Part shown: piece by piece, positions 32,043-41,519 of the stretch | Position numbering within the stretch: the first letter of the stretch is position 1 | Layout: every line of letters begins with the position of its first letter | Assembly: GCA_015680685.1 (NCBI GenBank) | Contig: MNCI01011147.1 | Coordinates: forward strand, 154,111 to 218,110 | Origin: Gnetum montanum | Lineage: Eukaryota; Streptophyta; Gnetopsida; Gnetales; Gnetaceae | Direction of reading: 5' to 3' | DNA length: 64,000 nt | The notes under the pieces: generated by a model | Databases searched by the model: none | What the model saw: the letters and a program-made list of their open reading frames with translations, nothing else | Told to the model about the DNA's origin: nothing | Position numbers and translations under genes: made by a program

Positions 32043-33369
32043 GTCATTGGTTATTCATTTTGGATTTTTATTTATTATTTGATTTATGCTTGTTTGCATT
32101 AGCATGTTGTATTCTTGTATGCTAACTTTTATTTGTAGCTACCAACTTTGTTCATGACTATCTAGCTACCTAATGCCTACAAGCAAAACTTTAAGGGAGT
32201 ATTTTGTAGTTTATTTACCCTACTCAGTCTTAGGACTAATTCCATTTGTCTTTTTTTTTTGTCTTTATGATGATTCAATTAGTTGTGATGAAGAGGAGTT
32301 AGATGGAGAAGTTGATGCTTAGATTTTCTTTTCGAAGATTTTTTAATTTAGCTATTAGTGGTTAGTTATTTTATTTTTCAGCTACAATATTCAGCAAGAA
32401 TTTCTATACAATGTAATTTCTTTGAGGATTTGTATTCATATTTTGCCTATCTATAGTGTAGGCCTAACTTGGATACAAATTTTTATTTATGAAAGGTTAG
32501 CTATTTTCCAACTAATTATATTTGGTAGTTTTTGCTAACATTAGAGTTGATGCCTTTTAATGAATTTTCATATCATGTAATTTTTATAAGAACTTTTGTA
32601 TAATTTTTTTTGTATTTTTTGGTATCATGTTTATGTAATTTTTAGCTTGGGAAATAGGAATTCATAGTATTTTATTATTAAACATGAAAGGGTTTTTATG
32701 GATGGGATTCATTATTTCTCAACATTTTTTATCTTTTTTTGCTCAACATTTTTCTATCATGATGCACCTATTTTATGGATGTCTACTGCTTTACTTATTA
32801 GCTTTTTCTTATCATCTAATGTTCTTCTTAAGTAGTGTTTTATGTTTTTTCTTTTTGTATATTTCATTTATTCTTTAAGTAATATCTTTCTAGACTAAGC
32901 CTAGTTAGAGGGATATTACAACCATGTTCATCTTCATAAAAGCTTGATGTTGATAGGGATGAGAATCATGGAAAACTAAGAGAGTCATACTAATTGCCTC
33001 TTTTCCTATGTTTCTTTGGTTATTTCTAGTTGGCCTACTAAAAGACTTAGGCTTGGAGGCCCTACTTGAGTTGGATCCTACTCTCCCTCTTCCTTAATTA
33101 CTAGCTAAGGCTAAACATAATCATGGATTTTTTGTGTCATTTGCAACATGCATTGGATAATTTTAGTAGTGTGATTTATTAGATTGATAATTAATATCAT
33201 TCTTTTTAGATTGTGATATTAATGCAATGGTGTTTACCTTTTTATTAGCAGCTTCATGATGTGACTCCATGAAATGATCCTTTTGTAATTGGGCTTCAAT
33301 GTGTTGATAGGATTTGAACATCTCATCAATTACCTTGTAATCATTGAAAACTATTTAAGTTTTAATTTT
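32043..33369. other. Interval right of element G
   Basis: T-rich, no intact coding region. From about 33060 to 33360 the minus strand has open pieces (for example FKSYQHIEAQLQKDHFMESH) that continue from the gag start of element F, so at least this end belongs to F. Confidence 0.45.
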
Positions 33370-33590
33370 ATCAATGTTGGCATAAGAATCAATGGAAGTA
33401 ATAATCTAATGTGGTCTTCTAGGTTTCTATATCATAATTGATCATCCTAATGAATACTAAAAGTGAAATCTAGATAGTAAGGATCTAGATGTTGATAGAC
33501 AACTTTAATTTGATAGGGAATGTCATCTCTATTTTTAACTATCATGTCATGTCTACTTGTAGAGTCATGAGGAGGTGGGACCCTACAAGA
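33370..33590 (-). pseudogene. gag start of element F (decayed)
   Basis: A minus-strand frame with stops reads VVYQHLDPYYLDFTFSIH and then DDQL and NLEDHI. This matches the first gag block of B (VVYVHPNEYVPDFTFILH, EEQL) and of C (VVYAHPDEYVPDFTLILH). It lies at the expected distance from the primer site. The protein is not recoverable as an intact frame. Confidence 0.65.
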
Positions 33591-33713
33591 AAAAGATATC
33601 TTTCAATTACTTTAGTGTGCTTGAATAAAATAATATTATTTTTATGAGATGAATCATTGAAGGTCTAATAGTGATCTTTATATGATTCTAGCTATCTAAA
33701 TCTCTAACTTCAA

Positions 33714-33731
33714 TCCCCAGCAATGGTGCTA
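33714..33731 (-). other. Primer binding site, tRNA-Asp type (element F)
   Basis: The plus strand reads TCCCCAGCAATGGTGCTA, close to the complement of the Athila primer site (about 14 of 18). It sits directly between gag and the LTR. Confidence 0.7.
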
Positions 33732-33732
33732 A

Positions 33733-34045
33733 TGTTAAGTGATAATACAAATCATAAGCATTCATGCACAACTTGGTTGAATTCTTTAGACTAAAATAGT
33801 TTGGGTATTTAGATGGCTAAGTGATTTATCTTTGTTTTTTATCTTCCTAATCATACTTATGTGGATCTAGTACATATAAATAAGTGTGACTAAGGTGTAT
33901 GATATTGATGTTTTTAAGGTCATATTTAAAAAATTATTAAAATATTTAAAATATAAATTATTCAATCTAAGTGCAAGAAGTAATCTATCCTAAGTAGTGA
34001 GTATCCATTCCCAGCATGTCATACATATTCTACACTTATGCTAAT
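33733..34045 (-). repeat. Element F: 5' LTR fragment interrupted by element D
   Basis: The first 313 bp of an Athila-family LTR, with a diverged U5 end. The stretch GTATCCATTC...CATACA at about 34000-34027 aligns with the same place in the LTR of B (about 14058-14090). The LTR stops where element D begins. The remainder, expected right of D, is not found; it was probably lost at the junction near 48719. Confidence 0.7.
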
Positions 34046-34613
34046 TATGACATCCTGTTCACAAATGTTATGGCGAACACCAAATATATGTTATATTAGA
34101 CATTAGGTGTAAGAAGATAACATAGCAAACATTAAATATCTATAACACTAGACATTAAGCATAAAGAAAATAAGAGGAAAAATGTAGAAAGAAGATGACA
34201 AAGAGTTCTTTATTGATAAGGAATAGTATATCTAGATCATGCTTTGGGTGTTCTTTGAGGTTTTCTTCCTTTAGCATCTATCCCTTAGAGGCAATCCAAC
34301 ATTGCCATCATCGTTAGGTCTATCACTAGCTAGAAGGGATGGCTAGTTCTCTTCTTATCTTGCTTCACATGGCACTCATTACTCACCTTTACTAGCTCTA
34401 CAACTCCATGCTAATACAATCTCTAATGCCCAGGTAGAAATACCTTAGGTCAAATCCCCAAAGGTCACCTCAAGAGACATTCATTATTACAATGCACCCT
34501 TTAGAGTTTGAATTACAATTCCCATTTTAGGTCTTGTTATACTAATCTCAAAATTAGTTATGAAAAGATACCATTTTTGTTATGTTGCGGCACCATTTGA
34601 AAATAGAATGTTA
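34046..34613 (-). repeat. 3' LTR of element D
   Basis: About 566 bp, from TGACATCC (34048) or two bases earlier to AATGTTATA. It matches 40086-40459 and then 48664-48710 in order, for example CTTTATTGATAAGGAATAGT and ACCTTAGGTCAAA. Confidence 0.8.
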
Positions 34614-36900
34614 TAATCTATCCACTTAGGTTTTGTTCATCCTCGAACGAGTCCACGTTCATTATCTTTTTCTAGTTCAAATGCTTCTTTTATGATCCTA
34701 TGCTCCAATATTTTGAGTTCTTCTTTAGGTTTGAACTTGTCTCTTGCTTAGTGTGCAAACAAAATATAAGTGAGAAGAATTTATGTAAAATAAATATAAT
34801 TTTATTAATACTTACCTCATTTTCTAAGATAATGACAATAGGGAAATTAAAGATATACCAATCACCAATCACTAGTTTTAACTAGGGTCATACAAAGTGC
34901 AACTCTAATCTAGTTACCCAAGTGAAGGTAGGGCAAATCCTTATTCCCAACTTGCATTACCCTAGATATTTACTTATCTAATGAAAATATAAGTTAAGCA
35001 ATGAAGAAAATTATGAAAATCATAAATAAAAGTAAGGTTAAGATACTCCCTAATCTTGATTAACTTGAGTAATTAATGAAAGTAGTTGTAGTTCTACCAT
35101 AAGGGGTCTATGGTCAAATGGTCTTGTTCAAGATGGAAGGGCTTGATCTTGCTTCTTCTCCATTTCTTCTTTTGAAATCAACTCTATTAACTTGGTAACT
35201 TGAAAGAATCAGACATTGTACCAAATATAATCTAGGGTCTCAATAAAAAATGATATTAATCCATCTTCATTAATCATGATAGAGTAATTGTTGAACTATG
35301 GTTCTTGATAAGTACTATCCATCAACATAATATATTCTTAAATTCTGGAATTTGCTTTATCTATTGAAGATTTGAAGTAAGCAAAGTATGCATTAGCCAA
35401 TGGAATTATATGTTGAATTTATGGGAATATTTTCTTCAAATCGGATTTGTCTTCCAAGGATTTTTTTACACATCCATATTTTAAGAATTGATAAACACTA
35501 CTTTCCACTTCTGCATTAAGTTTTCAACAAAGGACAAATGACACTAGATCGATATGGCTTAGGTATAACTTATTTTTCAAACTTTCCTCTATTTGCTTAA
35601 TCAAGTATGTTCCTTGGCATAGTCTAACATTTGGACATGTTGATTTGGCAATTAAATGTATTAACCACACATACACATTTTTCTAATAATTGGATTTTCA
35701 GTATCAATGCCAAGGCAATGTGGCTCCTCCAAAACCTTGACCATTCTTTCTTTTCCATGATTTAAAATTTTGGAATTTCAAAAATCATATCTTGTAAACT
35801 CCATTCAAATCTTTGTACTAATTAAAACTTGGCTTCTTTATAAAAGATAGAGTAATCATCCATGTTATGATTTTTGTAATAGGCTAATCTATATAGCTTA
35901 AAAGAAGATATGCCACATGAACCTTTTTTATTTATAAATACCTCTATCTCCCATCTTTCCAAAGTCTAGTTGGAATTAGTATAGGAATTCCCATGGCAAG
36001 ACTTCTTATATACATAAGACATCAACATCCAAATGTTGTAATTTTGCTAAGATGCATGAGTATTGATACTCATGCTAGTTCAAGATCCATGGTTGACAAA
36101 GTAGATGTTATCTCTCATTGGCTATGGATCTTGTAAGCACGTTGTATGTTGCAATTGTTATTCCCATTTTTGGATTCCCTCTTGGACCATTACCCTTTAT
36201 GGGTATCATACACCTTGTCAAAACAAGATTATAACTCTCTATGTTGTTATGCCATATGATTTGGTTGTAGCATGAATTGATATGCATCTTCTTGATCATT
36301 TTGATTCACTAGCTGATTAACTAATTTTGGGTCGGTAACACCTAGGTACATTACTTAGATTCTTAATGATCTTTCTACCCTCCTAAAGACACTGACTTTG
36401 GTAGTGTAACTAATGATACATTAAGGGTTAGTAATTTAAGATTATCTATCTATGTAGGTTAAGCATTTAATCTTAAGGTTTAAGAGATTAAGTTTGTTAG
36501 TCCCAACAATTAAATTGCTAGGCATGATTAGTTTATCTAAGTTATGGCTTCTTAAGGCTCAATTTAAGGCATCATGTAATTTTTGGGTATTTAAATGATA
36601 AATTTGACCTCACCATTAATTTCAAAAGGTTGAAAAATATTAGAAATGCCTATGCATGTGTTAGAAATAGACACCATATGTCCAAGTTATGCTAAAATGG
36701 GTCTCCAAGGGTTTGGAGGTACCATGTTGGACAAGGTGTGAAAACTAATTTTCGGAGTTCCATGGGTAGATATGACTTCATCATTGTGTCCAAGTGGTTG
36801 CAATTTGTAGGAAGCAACTCTTTGTTTAAAAAGTTATGGTTTCTAGAGTTCAAAACCTTAGACACTTGAGAGATCACCCATGCTAGTACTACTCCATCAC
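34614..36900 (-). other. Interior of D, left part: degraded open stretches of unknown origin
   Basis: Minus-strand frames read like protein for 30-60 codons between stops, for example SSVYQFLKYGCVKKSLEDKS near 35450-35510 and ANAYFAYFKSSIDKANSRI near 35340-35400. I cannot match them to gag, pol or a host family. The expected Tekay reverse transcriptase and integrase motifs are absent. Confidence 0.4.
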
Positions 36901-37004
36901 TACTCCATCACAAGCATTCTTAATTACAGATTTCTTATTTCAACTACCGGCAATGCCCCAATTTTCTTTTTTGAAAATATTTTTTATGTCCTAATACATA
37001 GCCT

Positions 37005-37330
37005 TGATTTTGACATTGTATAAATTTTTAACCGACAAAAATTTTAAAATTTTTCCATCAACTGTCACCGTCGGCAACGGCAGGGAAGTGGTGACAGTAA
37101 GGCGAGGGTTTTGGCAGCATCAACAGGTGAGCGAGAGTTTCTGCAACGGCAGCAGGCGTTATTGCCTAACAGGCCTTGGCGGCCTGCTAGGGGGGCAGCG
37201 TGCAGCCTCGGTGGCAGACAATGGCGGTGCCATCGGTGTCCGTGGGAGGTGGAGAATGGCGGCACCGTTGGTGTAGCGGCCATTGTGGCATGGCTACTGT
37301 GCCTCTGCAGAATTCCCCAAGTGCATTGAG
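37005..37330. other. GC-rich island next to the BAHD fragment
   Basis: About 270 bp (37065-37330) rich in GGC and CGGCAACGGCAG-type words, unlike the AT-rich surroundings. Both strands are open for 70-90 codons because AT-rich stops are rare. It abuts the end of the BAHD homology, so it may be a second captured fragment, but I recognise no protein. Confidence 0.5.
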
Positions 37331-37835
37331 AAACTGTGCCATGCCTGGTCCGTTGCTCATGACGTGGTTATAGTTTGTGCCCGCTAATAATTCCCGCACC
37401 TGAGAATCGTCACCTGGATTTTAAGCAGCAAAGCATCTATGATGATGCGCCTCTCTGCCTCTGAGATGGTGTAGAGTAGCTCTTCCCTACTCGGAAATGG
37501 CGGTTTTAGATCACCGAAGTTTGAAAAACTAACGTCGTCGCCTTCGGCCTCGATGAAGAGCACTCCTTGTACATTGCAGTTTATTCCGAGCTTCTTGCCG
37601 TCGGGTTCCTGCTAGTAGGGAACCAACACTTTTGCAGGAACTTCTTTGGTTACTTTTCTTGGATCTTGGCCATCCGTATCTGGTTTTTGATGTTTGCGGT
37701 AGAAGTGCAGCATCAGAAATGAAACTCGTGCCTGGTCATCCATGTGTAACAATGACAGAATCTCAGTCGGAGTGGCTTCGCATGCAGTTACTGGGATTGT
37801 GCCCTCGCGTCTCACGTAGAAGCATAACACCTTAT
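37285..37835 (-). pseudogene. BAHD acyltransferase N-terminal fragment
   Basis: BAHD enzymes transfer acyl groups from CoA to alcohols or amines in plant secondary metabolism. From 37830 downward the frame reads VRREGTIPVTACEATPTEIL, then MDDQARVSFLMLHFYR, DPRKV, AKVLVPY, LGINCNVQGVLFIEAE, FGDLKPPFPS and ELLYTISEAE, which follows the order of the first 150-180 residues of the family. A TAG replaces the second Tyr of the expected PYYPLAGR, and about eight residues there are missing. After RCGN the frame shifts, and 37295-37385 gives NHVMSNGPGMAQFLNALGE; the HXXXD catalytic motif is HVMSN, Asp to Asn. The C-terminal 60% is absent. I cannot say which BAHD clade it is from. Confidence 0.8.
37401..37437. 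repeat. 37 bp of BAHD sequence, repeated at 38351-38387
   Basis: The segment starting TGAGAATCGTCACCTGG and ending AAGCATC is identical at both places, same orientation. A 19 bp part (37397-37415) also occurs inverted at 38307-38325. It encodes ALLLKIQVTIL of the BAHD fragment on the minus strand. Confidence 0.9.
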
Positions 37836-37839
37836 TATC

Positions 37840-38500
37840 ATTAACTGATTGACAATCAATGGTTACTATGCTATATTTGCTTACATTGAGCTAAGCTTGC
37901 CTACTCTGATATTTGCTATCATTTTCCTTCGGAAACAGTGGTTCTAGGCTCTGCTTGGTCCTTCGGATTAATGCTATACGCCAGAGATTCGCGATTCCGG
38001 ACAAATTTTCACGAACTGTTCGCGTCGGATTCGGGAGCGCGTACAGAAGCGCATTAAATTCGCAATGGGTACGTATTTCATAATTTTCAATGAAATTTTG
38101 TCTGAATTTGTACTTATACATTGAAATGGTCGCTCTGCCTTGCCTCGTATTGTTCTTGCCTTTTAAGTGATGTCTGCATTTTGCATTAAAATCTTACGTT
38201 TCTTCTCCTGTTATGAATCATACCACCAAAAATTTAATTTCATTGTTAAGTGGCAACCAAGCAATCAAGATTCATGGCATCGGCATGAGACGGACCACAG
38301 AAAACAAGGTGACGATTCTCAGGTGATATTGTTCATTGCGTGAGAATGTGTGAGAATCGTCACCTGGATTTTAAGCAGCAAAGCATCAATTTAATGGTGA
38401 TATTGCAATCTTCTGTGCAATTTTTAAGCAGAATATTTTGGATTTACATTGTTCTATATTTTACAATGTATTTTTATGATATATGAAATTTAATTTTTTA
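37840..38500. other. Upstream part of the captured island
   Basis: A 77-codon minus-strand open frame (37891-38121) shows no family resemblance. The base composition (CGACGCGAACAG, TTCGCGATTCCGG) resembles the BAHD segment rather than the retrotransposon DNA, so this may be upstream DNA captured with it. Copies of BAHD words are at 38307-38325 and 38351-38387. Confidence 0.4.
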
Positions 38501-38530
38501 AAAAACTAATATATTTAAATTTTCTCTATC

Positions 38531-38704
38531 ACGTCCCCTCTACAAACCCATCCCCACTTTTCTTGAGACACACGTACCCAAACACGTTCAGAATCACGAA
38601 TCCTCGATTCCTCGCTTACGTCCCCGCTACAAACCCATCCCCACTTTTCTTGAGGCACACGTACCCAAACACGTTCAGAATCACGAATCCTCGATTCCTC
38701 GCTT
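38531..38704. repeat. 87 bp perfect-phase tandem duplication
   Basis: Copies at 38531-38617 and 38618-38704 start ACGTCCCC and end CCTCGATTCCTCGCTT, with two or three differences. 87 is a multiple of three, and both strands are open through it; the minus strand repeats a 29-residue unit containing RIRDSERVWVRV and EKWGWVC. No family recognised. Confidence 0.9.
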
Positions 38705-38889
38705 CCATGGATCGGATTCTTTTGATGCATAGGATTTATGTGACAGTTGCATTCCAAATGCATGCTCAAAACATGGTCATGAATTGCATGTTGCGTAGCC
38801 ATGGAATATTGGGTTGCAATATCAGCAGGAGTAGCAAGTAAAAGAAAGTCGTTGATGTAGTAGCCGCCAATCCTATCACCCTAAAATCT

Positions 38890-40070
38890 GGATTCAATTC
38901 ATGTCTACACCCATCTGGTGCGGGTTAAAAATGAACGCGCAGTCAAAGGAAGTTTACATTTTTTTTGTTTTCCTCGCTACGTTTGAAAGTAATATAGAGA
39001 AAATGTACTGCTCAAACTAAGTTTGGTGATACATAAAATCTATGTTAAATAAGGGAAGAATATTCTATTAATGGCTTATTTAGAACATTCTAAGGCATAA
39101 TAGTGACCAACATCCATGTAAAATGACAAAGAGTTCATGTCATAGGTAAGCTTTAATTAAGTTGATTTCAAAAATAGTATTGTCTCCTAATCCACAAGAA
39201 TGTAAGTAGATTATGACCATGCCTCCACAAGAACTTAAACATCTCACATAATTATTTTTTGTAGAGTACTACTTTAACGGTAAAGTTCCAAGGCAAGCAA
39301 GATAACAACATTCAAGGAATAATGATTCAAAAGGCAACCGAAATTTTAGTATGTTTGGAAAAAAGTAATTTTCCTTTGGAAGCAATTGCTACCATGTTTC
39401 CAAGTCTATGAAGGAAAATGTTGATTGATTAAAAGGTGTCAAACATTCTAAACCAAATGACTTCTTTAGAATGTTGAATACTAATAATAGAACCAATGAA
39501 AGGAAAGAAATCCTACACGATGGCAATCAAAGAAATCAAAGTGATGAAATTTTCAGCTTGATAGAAAGCCCTACCAAAAGTAATACATAGATTCAAGGTA
39601 AGATGAGTATTGCCAAATTTATAGGGGTAAGGTGTTTCGGACACTAAGTTCCAAATAAGACAAGATTAACTCAAGTCATGGTTACTAACCTTTTGGAAGA
39701 AACATAACAATGACCTTAGTCAATTAATATTTCTAGTATCACTACAAGATGGGTAAGAGTTACCTCAACTAATGTATTCTTGTCTTACCAATGTTTGTTG
39801 TAATTGATGAACCATGAATATGGCGTAACCAGACCTCCTAATTGCTAATATCCTTGAAGAAACCTTGTTGGTTGGTGGCTCTATGTCTCTTGTATATGTC
39901 TGATTCATTGTCTATGAAAATAAATGAAAAGACATCTTCTAGCTTATGAGGATCATCTTAGATGTATGGCACATCTAATAGTCGTTCATGACTCTCCTTG
40001 GGTCGTGGCTCCATGGTTCATCATCAGGTTGTAGTCAGCCCATGGTTTTGAATGCTCCTTGGGTCATGGT
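38890..40070. other. Interior of D next to the primer site
   Basis: The position is where gag of D should begin. Minus-strand open pieces (for example PHKLEDVFSFIFIDNESDI near 39905-39965) have stops between them. No gag domain could be recognised. Confidence 0.4.
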
Positions 40071-40071
40071 T

Positions 40072-40083
40072 TTCTCTAATACC
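40072..40083 (-). other. Primer binding site, initiator tRNA-Met type (element D)
   Basis: The minus strand reads TGGTATTAGAGA, 10 of 12 matches to TGGTATCAGAGC, two to four bases from the LTR. Confidence 0.75.
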
Positions 40084-40085
40084 AA

Positions 40086-40459
40086 ATGTGACATTCCATT
40101 CCCATATGTCATGGCAAACGTCAAATATATACTATATTTATATTAGACATGAGGTGTAAGAAGATAACATAGAAAATTTTAAATATATGTAACATTAGAC
40201 ATTAAGTGTAAAAAAAATAAGAGGGAAAATATAGAAGGAAAGAGATAAAGAGTGCTTTATTGATAAGGAATAGTGTATTTGGATTATGCTCTAGATGTTT
40301 CTTGGGTTTTTCTTTCTTTAGCATTTATCCCTTAGAAACAATGTAGCACTATCATCACTATTAGGCCTATCACCAACTAGAAGGGATGACCAATCCTCTT
40401 CCTATCCTACTTTACTCAACACCCATTACTCACCTTTATTGACTTTGCAACTTCATGCT
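40086..40459 (-). repeat. 5' LTR of element D, first part
   Basis: Matches 34046 onward. It is cut at 40459 by element C and resumes after C at 48664 (ATGCTAATAGGATCTCTAATGCC, compare 34408). ATGCT at 40455-40459 and 48664-48668 is the target-site duplication of C. Confidence 0.85.
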
Positions 40460-41320
40460 TAATGAATCGTATTTTTTATAAGCTTTGATATCAAAGTGGC
40501 TGCGATATCAGGTACACGATATCGTGGCCCAAGATGTGATATCAGGCATTTGATATCACAGGGTTACTCGCAGGCCTATAAATACAACCCTTGGGCATAC
40601 GATACAAGAGTAGTTTTTGTAGTTAAGTAGGGAAACTCTTGCAGTTTGTTCATTTGAGAGTTAGAATATTTTCCAAGTGCCTGCAGTAGGAGGTCTAAGT
40701 GTGATCGGATCTTTATTCAAGCATTGATATACTTGAACACACCATTGTGTTGGCAATAAAGACAAGCTCTTTGATTCATCCTTGTAGCACTTGAGGCTTT
40801 CTTTCTTTATGCATTTACATATCATGATTTCATGCAGTTTACATTAATGATATTCATTTAGCAATTAATTTTGATTTTGATAAATTAAGCAACTAATTAA
40901 AATACACAAGCAAAACCCCTTCGAACATACGTGTAACACTTGGTAGCTCAGAAATAGTTAGCGTTTGACAACCTAGTAGTGTTTACACAAAGTTTAGGAT
41001 GTGTTTGTGAAGTGGGGACCGTTACTTGTGTTAGGCTAGATTAGACAGTAGTCCACTTGGAACTTAATTACTCTCACTTTTATTCTTGTTTTAGGTGATC
41101 AATTAGTAAAACACAAAATAATAAAAATCTTATGCCTTAATCACACTTAACCATACACTTGCATTTCATAAGTGAGACTGGCAAGACAACGAATGAGAAA
41201 CACAACCTCACTATTTAGCTCTAGTGTACTTGGTAATTAAAGTCTGCAGAATTTGACCGGATTGCATGTGAACACCTATGATTTGTATGGTTGGGCATAG
41301 GGGTGCCTTGCTGTTCATCA
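40460..41320 (+). repeat. 5' LTR of element C
   Basis: 861 bp from TAATGAATCG (family TGATGAA) to GTTCATCA. It is the reverse orientation of the LTRs of A, B and E, ending with GGGCATAGGGGTGCCTTG before the terminal TCATCA. Confidence 0.9.
40478..40585 (+). promoter_or_regulatory. LTR promoter of element C: GATATC array plus TATA box
   Basis: GATATC-type dyads occur five times between 40486 and 40560 (TTGATATCAAA, GCGATATCAGG, ACGATATCGTG, GTGATATCAGG, TTGATATCACA), about every 15-25 bp, and then CCTATAAATAC (40575-40585). Here promoter and gene share the plus strand, so the order array, TATA, transcript is plain to see. Confidence 0.6.
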
Positions 41321-41321
41321 T

Positions 41322-41339
41322 TGGCGTCATTGTCAGGGA
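41322..41339 (+). other. Primer binding site, tRNA-Asp type (element C)
   Basis: TGGCGTCATTGTCAGGGA, 14 of 18 matches to the tRNA-Asp complement, one base after the LTR. Confidence 0.8.
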
Positions 41340-41519
41340 CTTTAGTTCTATGTGCACTATCTAAACTTAGTGAAACTTAGTAACCTCGTTGTTCAATACC
41401 CTTTACAAAAAAAATTATTATTACAATTAAATTAAATCTTAATTGCACATTGCATATAAAATCATTAACATAAAATATCTTCTTCTTACAGAAGTCTACC
41501 TACGCCCAGGGTAGACCAG

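Noticed and set aside
32684-32878. Membrane-protein-like 64-codon frame
   Set aside because: T-rich DNA gives Phe/Leu codons; no start context, homology or neighbour supports a gene.
34690-34885. Opposed 60-codon frames next to the 3' LTR of D
   Set aside because: Opposite-strand mirror frames with no motif; expected by chance in this AT-rich stretch.
38515-38841. Protein with internal 29-residue repeats
   Set aside because: The repeat is the 87 bp DNA duplication, open on both strands; no family match, so I list the repeat and not a gene.
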